Origin: Marchantia polymorpha subsp. ruderalis
Taxonomy: Eukaryota; Streptophyta; Marchantiopsida; Marchantiales; Marchantiaceae
DNA: 64,000 nucleotides
Reading direction: 5' to 3'
Assembly (NCBI GenBank): GCA_037833965.1
Contig: AP031353.1
Coordinates: 13,642,501-13,706,500 of the forward strand
Of this stretch, positions 39,801 to 47,993 are shown one piece after another. The notes below the pieces were generated by a model, which saw only the letters and a list, made by a program, of their open reading frames with translations, did no database searches and was not told where the DNA came from. The position numbers and the translations under genes were made by a program. Each line of letters begins with the position of its first letter. Positions within the stretch are counted from its first letter, which is position 1.

Positions 39801-40122
39801 AGCGCATTGGCGATGAAGGCCGACGTCGTTGTCGTTGGGAGAGTCATATTACCAGGTTAATCCTCGCGACGATGACGATGTCCTCCTCGGGGTCCAGTGA
39901 GATAAAACCTGTGCTGATCCAATGCATTTGTTATGGCTGCAGGACTCACCTGCGGGAATAAAAGCAGCTGTTGCTGCCGAGTTGGCAGTCGTGGGAATAC
40001 TTGCAGGGAACCCCCGTGCCAGCCTGCTGGAGGCAGGGGCAAGCTTTGTGATCGAGAGTTTCGACGACCCTGCCCTGTGGAAAGCTCTGGGAGAAGAAGA
40101 CTCGTCCCAACGAGAGTTGTGA
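36891..40122 (+). CDS. SGPP: HAD-superfamily sugar/broad-range phosphatase, SGPP type
   Basis: Six exons with GT-AG introns and consistent phases: 36891-36899, 37400-37553, 37821-37942, 38087-38241, 38530-38791, 39943-40122; 293 residues. All four HAD motifs are visible: FDVDGTLCDSD (nucleophile and acid Asp), VTNAP (motif II Thr), AKPFPDPYL (motif III Lys) and FEDSPAGIKAA (motif IV Asp, split across the last intron). The sequence follows Arabidopsis SGPP, a small-sugar-phosphate and phosphate-ester hydrolase with a C1-type helical cap. Residues 1-55 are basic, Ser/Ala-rich and extra relative to the cytosolic core, suggesting a plastid or mitochondrial targeting peptide. The first coding exon is just ATG CTG CAA before a GTGAGT donor; this is the first ATG in that frame. 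The 1151-bp last intron holds no recognisable gene. The gene ends convergently 77 bp from the kinase-like gene. Exon 1 is the least certain part. Confidence 0.9.
38001..38038. repeat. Perfect 15-bp-arm hairpin in an SGPP intron
   Basis: ATATGTTATATAACC (38001-38015) pairs exactly with GGTTATATAACATAT (38024-38038) around an 8-nt loop. It lies in intron 3. Confidence 0.88.
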
Positions 40123-40199
40123 GCTTTGGGTCATGGCAATAAGCCGTGTTTTCTCGACATTACCATTTTTGACAGCTTCATTCATATTTTATCGCCGTG

Positions 40200-41084
40200 T
40201 CACACTATGGGTGTAGCTTCTAGCCCCACCCACGGATGCCTACACACGTCTTCAATTGTCAAGGTCTCCATCCAAGTATCTGGTCCGTAGGGATAGGGAC
40301 CGATACGTTCAAGCAGATCAATAGCATCTCCGCTGAACAGCCCTCGGCGGAGCGTGTGAGTATCTACGGTGTGTGCTCTAATCGTCTCGAGAGATTGCCA
40401 ACTTCCACGCATCATTGAGAACAAAATTAAGCCCAGATCTCTGACATTGGTCAGGTCTGGCGTTGGCCTCAGAAGCCATTAGGCGGAGTTCAGGGCTGAT
40501 GTAACAAGTCGGGTCGAAGTTGTTGGCATCGGAGGTCGCCAGATGTTGAATCCAAAAAGCGTTTTATAATCAATGAGTCTGGGATGGAGAAATTCAGAGT
40601 CCGAGGCATCGAAGACTGTATTATCGCAGTGCAAGTTTATGTGCACCACACCGATACTATGCATGTTGCGAATTGCGTCTGCTAACTGACCGAAGACCCT
40701 GCTCGCAGTCCTGTCTTTGGCGAGTGGGAAGAAGTCCTCGATAGTGGGACCCTCCTCGCATCGTCTGAGTACTACAACAAAGTCTTTATTTATGAACACA
40801 TCATACAAGTCGACGATGTTGGGGTGAGTGGGGAGGGCTCTCATCTGAATCATTAGCTCGTTGTATAATTCCAGGTGGTTCGATGGTGGCACACCAGATG
40901 AGGATGTGGCATACCCAGGGCTCGCCCTGCGAACGATTATGATCGCGCACAGTCTGTCACGATGGTCCCGATTTTCTATGAGGTCCAAGTTTCGATTGCC
41001 ACGCCAAGCAGGCCGCTTGTCCACATACCACAATCGCAGATCGACCTCGGCTCTCTTGTACTTTGGAACGACTTTTGGGTCCAC
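40200..41084 (-). pseudogene. Protein-kinase-like (pseudokinase) gene, frame-disrupted
   Basis: Reading leftward from about 41084, 200 codons encode a degenerate kinase fold: VVVLRRCEEGPTIEDFF (hinge region), RNMHSIGVVHINLHCDNTVF where HRD...N should be (catalytic Asp lost) and LIDYKT in place of DFG. At about 40540 the frame shifts so that DPTCYISPEL (APE-like) is in another frame. It returns at about 40455 to VRDLGLILFSMM (subdomain IX) and continues through GPYPYGPD and VCRHPWVG to the stop at 40200. The two shifts compensate each other; without them there is an in-frame TAA near 40480. The copia element begins 16 bp upstream of the first codon shown, so the 5' part or promoter is cut off. 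It is a distant paralogue of the gene at 62106-63098. Likely a pseudogene; sequencing errors at two places are the alternative. Confidence 0.7.
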
Positions 41085-41100
41085 GAGAATTCTTTATATG

Positions 41101-41202
41101 TGTTAGAATAAGTTAGATCTAAAGATACTTTTAGAGTGCTAATATTAACAAAGACTTACAACTGAATCAATGTCCAAAGTAGTGGACGCAGCTATTCCAA
41201 CA
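41101..41202 (+). repeat. Copia 5' LTR
   Basis: TGTTAGA...CCAACA. It shares with 61961-62087 the runs AGAGTGCTAATATTA / GGAGTGCTAATATTA and AGTGGACGCAGCT. It is about 25 bp shorter than the 3' copy, with several indels between them, which indicates age. Confidence 0.82.
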
Positions 41203-41216
41203 TGGTAGCAGAGCTC
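41203..41216 (+). other. Copia primer-binding site
   Basis: TGGTAGCAGAGCTC directly follows the LTR and is a near match to TGGTATCAGAGC, the initiator-Met tRNA complement used by plant copia elements. Confidence 0.8.
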
Positions 41217-41232
41217 AAGTGTTCTCTTTGAT

Positions 41233-41265
41233 GTCCAGTTAAGATTGCGAATGCCTTAACTGGAC
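41233..41265. repeat. Inverted repeat, 11-bp arms, in the copia leader
   Basis: GTCCAGTTAAG (41233-41243) pairs exactly with CTTAACTGGAC (41255-41265), loop 11 nt. Confidence 0.8.
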
Positions 41266-41374
41266 TTCAATAGGGTGGCTCAATATTTGCATTTTTTATT
41301 CTCTCCTGTTGGTAACCATGGATTTTCCAAAGGACATCGGACCCAACACAGAACCCGGACGGTATCGGTAACTA

Positions 41375-41407
41375 CATCGCACAACCCTCATTGAGGGTTG
41401 TGCGATG
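41375..41407. repeat. Perfect 16-bp-arm hairpin with 1-nt loop
   Basis: CATCGCACAACCCTCA (41375-41390) pairs exactly with TGAGGGTTGTGCGATG (41392-41407) around a single T. It lies in the copia gag region. Confidence 0.9.
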
Positions 41408-41427
41408 CGACATTGTTTTATCGAAGT

Positions 41428-41885
41428 TATTACCTGCCCTTGAGGTTCCCGAAGGATTGATTGATCACGCACGGTAAAATGCAATTACGCCGAGCAAGAA
41501 TAAGAGGCACCTAACTAAGAAGTTTTTGAGAAAATCGAAAACATTCTTGAACTACGTGATGACGTTGTTTATTACATTATGATGAAAGTGCGTGAGCACA
41601 TTGTTCATCACATCTGTGCCATGATACTCACATGATGTGGAAAGAATTAGAGACATTATTACCTGCCCTTGAGGTTCCCAAAGGATTGATTGATCATGCG
41701 CGGTAAAATGCAATTACGCCGAGCATGAACAAGAGGCACCTAACTAAGAAGTTTTTGAAAAAATCGACATCATTCTTGAACTACGTGATGACGTTGTTTA
41801 TTACATTATGATGAAAGTGCGTGAGCACATTGTTCATCACATCTGTGCCATGATACTCACATGATGTGGAAAGAATTAGAGACAT
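41428..41885. repeat. 229-bp tandem duplication in copia gag
   Basis: Two head-to-tail copies with a 229-bp period (about 41428-41656 and 41657-41885), differing at roughly ten positions, so the duplication is old. 229 is not a multiple of 3, so it also breaks the gag frame. Confidence 0.85.
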
Positions 41886-43218
41886 TATTTGCATATGCGA
41901 GTGAGCATCGATGCCAACTTTTGGGTCAAAAACTACACAATCTCTATATGAGGAAGTGTCAATCTATCCAAATTCACATGCGTGCAGTGAGAAATCTCAT
42001 TAATCAACTATCAAACTGCAATGACACACTAAAAAATTGAGGACTTATAACTCTCATGCTCATGAGTTTGCCTACAAGTTGGTGAGTATTTGATTCTTAC
42101 ATTAAAGCTAGTATTGTTCATAATACTTACATGCTTTTACATTTTTTTACACTTTTCATTGATGAAAAAATGACATGAGACGTCAGATCTAACCGATCTA
42201 ACTGAACAGAGGTATCAACAAAGTCTCTTATTACCAGCACCCAGCGCAGTAGACAAGACAAGCAGCAGTTTTATACATATAGGAGAAGATATATTTCATT
42301 TCAACAATCCAGCAATGATCGTGATCACCACAAATCTGACAAAATAAATTCGAGCAACCGAGATCACAACGAGTTTCATAACTGCCATAACTCTCGTGAT
42401 TATTAACAAAATTATCTCCTCAGAGATACGCTAATTCTCGTAATACCCCTTGGCCTTCTTAGGAAAAATCTTACAACATCAATAGAAATAATCCATCACA
42501 ATCTGCTTCTTCGAGCTTGAAACCCGGCAGCTGCAATTAGTGCGGAGAAATGGCACATTGGTCGTATGAATGCCGTCAGCACCATCTTCAGACGGAGCTC
42601 AAAGTGCTTATAATATCCTACAACACTCTCAAGAACTCCAAGCAGTCGAGGCAAACAACATGGAGTGTTATCTTGACGGTCATGATGATCATCGCAAGGT
42701 TGCTTTTGAGGAAGCTAATGCTGAATTCTTTGATAATGACGTTGCTCGTGTTGTAGACAAAACAGTAGCCAACGATGCAGCAAATGTACTCTCTACATTT
42801 TTTAGTCAAGTAGAAAAAAATAGTCATGCTTTTTTGATAGTGGGACCTCATCACATTTAATTGAAAATAGTTACATTCTTTCTAATATCGAAGATCAAGC
42901 TGAAATATGGTCAGCCTGCAAGCAATCAAGTTATTCCGATTTGTGAAAAATGATCACTTACATTAAATCAGAAGGAGTCTGATGTTTTTTACGTGCTTGA
43001 TGTTTAGAGAAATTTGTTGTCTGTGGGATGTATGACTGATTGTGGTAACACACTTTTTGTTTTTTTTGCAGAATTTAAACAATTTTAGAAAACTAGTACC
43101 AAAGCAGTGTTTGTAGCTAGAGAAGTGTACGCTAAATAGAGTGGATTGATGAGATCGTCACGAGGGCACAAAGAGTCACGTAGTCGGATGTACCAACGCC
43201 AACGTCTTCGGCGCCTTC

Positions 43219-43314
43219 GGCAAAAGCTCCTTTTTGAGGTGTCTCTACTCACGCGCCTCTAGCGTATAAGGAAGCTACGCTTCCGGCGCAGACACCTCAG
43301 GAGGAGGTTTTGCT
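43219..43314. repeat. Imperfect inverted repeat in LTR U3
   Basis: The arms 43219-43244 and 43290-43314 pair through GAGGTGTCT/AGACACCTC and further matches (CAAAA/TTTTG). A smaller nested hairpin GGAAGC-TAC-GCTTCC lies inside. The same structure recurs in the 3' LTR at +10660. Confidence 0.7.
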
Positions 43315-44395
43315 AAAGACGTCAGGAGAAGGGCCCGGACCTCTAAAGGCATCCGACCATGAGTGCGCCTTCGACGAAGCGCCGCTAGCGCGGAAAGGGA
43401 AAACCTTCATAACAATCGGGATACACGGTAGATCCAGTTGGTTGCAGTTGCGTTAGAAAGAACTCGGGACGCTCGTTCTAACGAGTCCAAGAGCGTCGGA
43501 GATGGATCAGGAATGGAGAAGTTATGAGCGTCGGAAAACTCGTAGCCGGACATGCGCCGTTCGCGCTAGGGTTCACAGCCGGAAAGGATTCCCGTACGCC
43601 CTCGGCGATGCGCCTTCGGCGGAATCACGCGCTCATAGGAGGAAACCAACTCAGAGTCGGAAGCGCCTTTGACGGCTGTTCATGGAAGGAAAGCGCCGGT
43701 CGGATGTACGCCTCCGACGTGGCGCTGACGGCCGGATGCGCTGGCATGAGTTGCGCTGGCGGATATGCGCCGGCAGCAACGGACGAGGCATAAAGGACAA
43801 AATAGGCGGTACGACTGCGCGCCGGCGTAATTCGATCCGACTGGATGTGCGCCTCCAGCAAGGCGCCGACGGAAAATGAACGCACCAGCGGCGACACGCC
43901 TCCGGAGAAGGGCGGGTTAGGAAAAGACAACAGGGCCGACGTATACCCTGCAGCGGACTCGAGTCTGGAAGGTGGCGGCGGCGGGAGAATTCAACGTTTA
44001 AGCATGCGAATGCGCGCAATGCGGAGACGTGAATTCACGCATGCAAAGGGCGAACCGTTAAGCCGTATAGCCGGCTGCGTACGTTGCAACCAGTAAGAAC
44101 GTTGGACGTTCTTGAAATCGGAGAAGAAAAGACTGCACTCCAGTCTCATTCTCTCATTCTTGGCTTTGCGATTTCCAGTTCCAAGATTACGCGCAAGGGC
44201 GGAGCGACCTGCAGTGAGAGTAGAGAGTGCGGAGACGAGTTGCGCAAGGATCTTGGCGGACCTTGAAAGAATTGGGAGTAGCGATCTTGAACGAGCGCAG
44301 AGAGAGTGAGCAGTCAGTGCTTGAGTGGCCGACGCGCAGTCGCGAGTGTGAGAGAGCGAGCGAAAGGGAGAACGTTTGTGTGTGCAGGCAACGCA

Positions 44396-46951
44396 ATGTC
44401 GAAGGTTCCCCAGCTGCGAGTGTCTCCACTCAGGGTGCCGCAGATCGGTCTACGCGCATTTCAAGATGTGCTGTTGAGGCTGAAGCTCGATTTTCTCCTA
44501 TGGGGGTGGAATTGGACATGTCCTGAGATGGTGCGCGAGTATCTGCAAGAGAGACACAAGCCTTCTCGCGGATTTCGCCCACACCCAGAGAGATGGGACA
44601 TTTGCAATTGGGCGCAGGTGTTGGGCAGGTGTGCCGGCGAGGAAGGGGATCTCCTCTTCGAGGCCGACAGCGTGAAGGTGTCCCAGGAGGAAGAAGTCTC
44701 TTACAATGAGCTCTTCAAGGTGGCTAGACATCCCAAGAACGGTTTCCGGACACGGGATTACAAGGATCGATTGCGGAGAAATGTCGCGACGGCATTGCTG
44801 CAGATATTGCAGCCGACCAAGACTGCTTACATGCATGGTTGGCAAGTAGAGTTTGTGGAGCTAGTGTTGTCAGGGGCTCCGGTGCATTGGGCACGGCTCC
44901 TGTGGAAGGTGACGCGCCAACATGCGCAAGAAGAGAGGGGAGGAACCCTCAATCATCTATCGCCTTACTTAATCGTGTTTTACCGGGCGATGGGATGTTT
45001 GACGAATGCTGAGAAAACTCGGTTTCCGCAGCTGACCCGGACTTATCCAGGTAGATATTCGAGGGAGGCCGAAGTAGACACGGATCCGGACGAGGAACCT
45101 GCCAGTACGCCTCCGGCTCCGGCTCCAGCAAGAGCAGCAGAAGAACGTCGAAGTGAGCGCATTCCGCGAAAGCGGAAGTGGGATGAGAGACCTGAGGACA
45201 GGCAGCCGGAAGTACCAGCTGCGCCGACTCGTGGTCGGCCCACCCCCGAGCCTCACAGTCGACCAAAACAGAGGGCACGCAAAATGCCAACTGTTACTGA
45301 GGAGACCAGGCGAACTCCGACCCGGCGGAATCTCACACAGGAAGAGATAATCGCTCAGATCCTAGGGAAGACGGCAGAAACCTCTGCACAGAAGGCACCA
45401 CGGCCTTCGGGAGGAGATGGACGGACTGACAGCCGGCCGGCTGCGAGTCGGATGACTGAAGGTCGACAAGCGGAAGGAAGGCCAACTGAACGGCGCGTTG
45501 AACCGGACAGCAGGCCGGAAGCAGAAGAGAGTTTGGCTGACGAGCCAACAATCCTCAGAGGGTCGTCTTCGGCGGAAGGCACTTCTGGAAGAACGCCACC
45601 AACAAGCAGGCCAAGTGGAGTCAAGACGCGCAGGGTGTATCCGACTCCCAGTCGGACAACTGCTGGTCGGCCGACTGCGAGTCGGACAACAGAGAGTCAG
45701 TCGGATTCGCTGACTGTGAGACGGATGGGGCCAACGACGAGTGTGCGGACGCCTTCGGCGGACGCACCTTCAGCAAGGACACCTTCCGCGCAGATTGCGC
45801 CGGAAGGACAGGCAGCAGAAGCGGGCGGATCAAGAGTGACAAAAGTCACTGCAGCGTCGACCCCTTCACAAACCGAAGATCAAGCCGGAACAGGGGCTCA
45901 AGCAGTGGGATCTCCCACTGCCCTGGATATTTTAGCAGGTAGTGGAGCAGCAGTCGCAGCGGAAGCTGCTGCGCGCCACAGTTCCAGGGAGTCGCCAAGG
46001 GATTCGGTGGCGACTGAAATCCTCGAGACTGAGGATGAGACGAGCTCGGAAGAGCAAGAAGAGGATTCGGTGCAGAAAACACCAACAGGGGTGCTGTGCG
46101 AACAGATAGTTCCACTCCTGCGATATCTGGATCGCAAGACATCCAAATACGCAAGTGCCTTAAAACCGCAGTCTTATGTGGAGACAATCAGGCGAAGGAC
46201 GAGGAGCAAGGTGGCAAGGTGGGCCTCTAGGTGCCAAGTATATGTGGATAGGAACACCGCCCTCCGACAACACCTGGCGGTCACCCAGAAGCTATACCAA
46301 GCCTTGCAGCAGCAGAAGGAGGATGCGGCGACGAAGAGTCAGGCGGATGCCGAACTAATACGGGCAAAGATCGAGTCGGAATTGCAGGAGGAGCGGAGAC
46401 AGAACAAAGTCCTAGCAACCGAGCTTGCGCGCCAGACGCGCGCCTTAGAAGAAAGTCAAAGAGCCCGCAAGGAGGATGAGGAGTTGTTGCGCAACTTGCA
46501 AACCGACTGCTCGGATTTGAGGGCACAACGTGCGGAATTAGAAATGCAGCTGGCAGAGGTGGAGAGCAGCTGCAGGGCGCGAGGAGAGTTGGCGGCACGG
46601 GTGACTCGTTGTCTAAAAGGATACACCCATTGGGAGGTGGTAGCTCAAGAGAGGATCACCCTCAGGGAGTTCGAGCTTCGGGCGGCGGCCTTGACGGAAG
46701 GTGACAGTCGGAGTCGGCGGCGAGTGGCAAGAAAATTAGAAACCTTCTTGTCGGGTGCGCGCGACACTATGGCGCACTTGCAGTCGGAAGTCACTGCAGC
46801 GCTCCGACGCCTGGGGTTACGCAGCCGGTCGGAAGACTGGCAAGGTAGAGACAGTAAGCGGAGCAGTCCGGCGCGCAGGAGGCGCAGCACCGGATCTGCT
46901 GAGTGCAGTAGAGTAGTTTGGTTTCGCGCAGATGCTGCGAGTGGTAGATAG
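44396..46951 (+). CDS. LTR-encoded accessory protein, unknown function (intact copy)
   Basis: An open frame runs from 44306 to TAG at 46949-46951. The first in-frame ATG (44396, MSKVPQLRV) gives 851 residues. The N-terminal ~240 residues are globular, with many Trp and charged residues (DICNWAQVLGRCAGEEGDLL, then APVHWARLLW, then LSPYLIVFYRAMGCL). The middle ~300 are Pro/Thr/Ser/Arg-rich with a basic RIPRKRKW patch, likely disordered and possibly nuclear. The region around residues 590-790 is Gln/Glu/Arg/Leu-rich heptad-like coiled coil. No gag, pol, signal peptide or membrane segment was seen, so it is not a classic envelope protein. From memory, similar anonymous proteins are common in liverwort proteomes; unverified. 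It lies wholly upstream of the LTR TATA box, in predicted U3. Role could be gag-like, silencing-suppressing or captured host sequence; none is shown. Confidence 0.75.
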   Translation: MSKVPQLRVSPLRVPQIGLRAFQDVLLRLKLDFLLWGWNWTCPEMVREYLQERHKPSRGFRPHPERWDICNWAQVLGRCAGEEGDLLFEADSVKVSQEEEVSYNELFKVARHPKNGFRTRDYKDRLRRNVATALLQILQPTKTAYMHGWQVEFVELVLSGAPVHWARLLWKVTRQHAQEERGGTLNHLSPYLIVFYRAMGCLTNAEKTRFPQLTRTYPGRYSREAEVDTDPDEEPASTPPAPAPARAAEERRSERIPRKRKWDERPEDRQPEVPAAPTRGRPTPEPHSRPKQRARKMPTVTEETRRTPTRRNLTQEEIIAQILGKTAETSAQKAPRPSGGDGRTDSRPAASRMTEGRQAEGRPTERRVEPDSRPEAEESLADEPTILRGSSSAEGTSGRTPPTSRPSGVKTRRVYPTPSRTTAGRPTASRTTESQSDSLTVRRMGPTTSVRTPSADAPSARTPSAQIAPEGQAAEAGGSRVTKVTAASTPSQTEDQAGTGAQAVGSPTALDILAGSGAAVAAEAAARHSSRESPRDSVATEILETEDETSSEEQEEDSVQKTPTGVLCEQIVPLLRYLDRKTSKYASALKPQSYVETIRRRTRSKVARWASRCQVYVDRNTALRQHLAVTQKLYQALQQQKEDAATKSQADAELIRAKIESELQEERRQNKVLATELARQTRALEESQRARKEDEELLRNLQTDCSDLRAQRAELEMQLAEVESSCRARGELAARVTRCLKGYTHWEVVAQERITLREFELRAAALTEGDSRSRRRVARKLETFLSGARDTMAHLQSEVTAALRRLGLRSRSEDWQGRDSKRSSPARRRRSTGSAECSRVVWFRADAASGR

Positions 46952-46984
46952 GATAGTGTAGTGCTAGTTAGGATCTTTTGAGAG

Positions 46985-46990
46985 TATAAA
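46985..46990 (+). promoter_or_regulatory. Predicted LTR TATA box
   Basis: TATAAA lies 33 bp after the LTR gene's stop codon and about 920 bp before the LTR end. Transcription would start near 47015, making everything to its left U3. The matching copy in the 3' LTR is at 57644-57649. Position is plausible but untested. Confidence 0.5.
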
Positions 46991-47700
46991 GTAGATCAAG
47001 GCGTTTTGCCTTGGGACTCTTCCAGTTTCGGAAGTGCAGATCAGGAACTCACTTTCTTGGCGTGTTTGTGCATTTTGGTCCTGGCACCACGTAGAGAAGC
47101 TGCAGCATAGCGAAGTTACCGTATGTTGTAGTTGAAGGCCTTCGGCTGAATGTTCAGAGCTAGCACCCGGTTAGAGACTTGAGTAGTGCGGATCTGCACC
47201 TGCGGGTGATTTCTGATGCTCAGAGCCGGCTGCGAGTTAGATACTTGAACAGTTCCCCCTTACTCCTTCGAGTGACATATCCTGATTGTACTCCTACGGG
47301 AAGTTTCCCCTGAATGCCAATGTGAAGTTTCATTACTTCGTGTAAACCTTGGTTTGTAATTCAGGTTGTGTGTGTGTTACTGGATCGTGTTTTCAGTAAG
47401 TTCTCAGTCGGGTCTGCACTCCCTGCGTTTTGTGTGATAGTCGAGGGTGACGTCCACGGCGTACGTAGAGGCTTCGTTCCGAAGTGAGAAGTCCAGTCCG
47501 GGTACCCCCGCTAGTTCCTGGCGGAAGGGCAGTAAAAGCCGGAGTGGGAGGCACTTCCTGCAGAACCTCTGAGTGAACTTACGAGACACTTTCCTCCTGA
47601 AATCCGAAGCGGAGGTCCTGACCGACCTCCGAGTTGTGCTTTTTGCCAGTTTCAGGTGTGTGTGTTTGTGTGTGTTGAGTGACCAAGCTGTACCGTGCAT

Positions 47701-47757
47701 CCTCCGAGCATCCTCCGAGTTGAGATCCTCCTCCGAGTCGAGCCTCCGAGTCGAGCA
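47701..47757. repeat. CCTCCGAG repeat in LTR
   Basis: Four CCTCCGAG units with short spacers, plus TCGAGC variants; repeated in the 3' LTR at +10659. Confidence 0.75.
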
Positions 47758-47932
47758 CTGCAGTATTTCTGGGAGTGACAGTCGCCTAGAATTCAAACTC
47801 TACAAAAGTCTGTTAAACGTGACACTTTTACTCTGTGTGTTGCCTCTGTCCCTGTGGGTTCGATCTTTTTACCACCATACTGCAGTTTTAGCCTTTGGTG
47901 GGTTATTACATAAGGAGCCGACAACTTCTTTT

Positions 47933-47950
47933 TGGCGCCGCTGCCGGGGA
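47933..47950 (+). other. Gypsy primer-binding site
   Basis: TGGCGCCGCTGCCGGGGA, 22 bp after the LTR, is the motif typical of plant Athila/Tat elements (usually TGGCGCCGTTGCCGGGGA). Confidence 0.85.
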
Positions 47951-47993
47951 CAGTGCGTCAACACCAGAATACTTCAGCAGCAATGCTCGGTGA

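Larger units (their letters stand above)
41300..43035 (+). pseudogene. Copia gag and protease remnant
   Basis: Numerous stops. Recognisable landmarks are a CCHC zinc knuckle at 42532-42573 (C-x2-C-GEMA-H-WSYE-C, with TAG as its third codon), and the aspartic protease active site DSGTSSHL (GAT at 42836), which lies one frame away from the preceding open stretch after a T run. Then RNLLSVGCMTD ends at the gypsy insertion point. This order (gag knuckle, protease, pre-integrase) is copia-type. It encodes no intact protein. Confidence 0.85.
43041..47910 (+). repeat. Gypsy 5' LTR (4870 bp)
   Basis: Bounded by TG...CA. Compared by eye with 53701-58569 it differs at six substitutions (43126 T/G, 43274 G/A, 45651 G/A, 45711 T/C, 45940 T/C, 46081 A/G) and one base (G45500) missing in the other copy. 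It holds a structured region near its start, a small 89-codon ATG-started ORF (43524-43793) of unknown meaning, the 851-codon gene, a TATA box and a CT-rich repeat. Confidence 0.95.

Noticed and set aside
43041..43315. CRISPR-like or regular short repeats in the LTR
   Set aside because: The repeated CTTCGGCG motifs are irregularly spaced, belong to an inverted repeat, and this is eukaryotic DNA.
44396..46951. Envelope protein identity for the LTR gene
   Set aside because: No signal peptide, hydrophobic anchor or cysteine pattern is visible; only its position is envelope-like.
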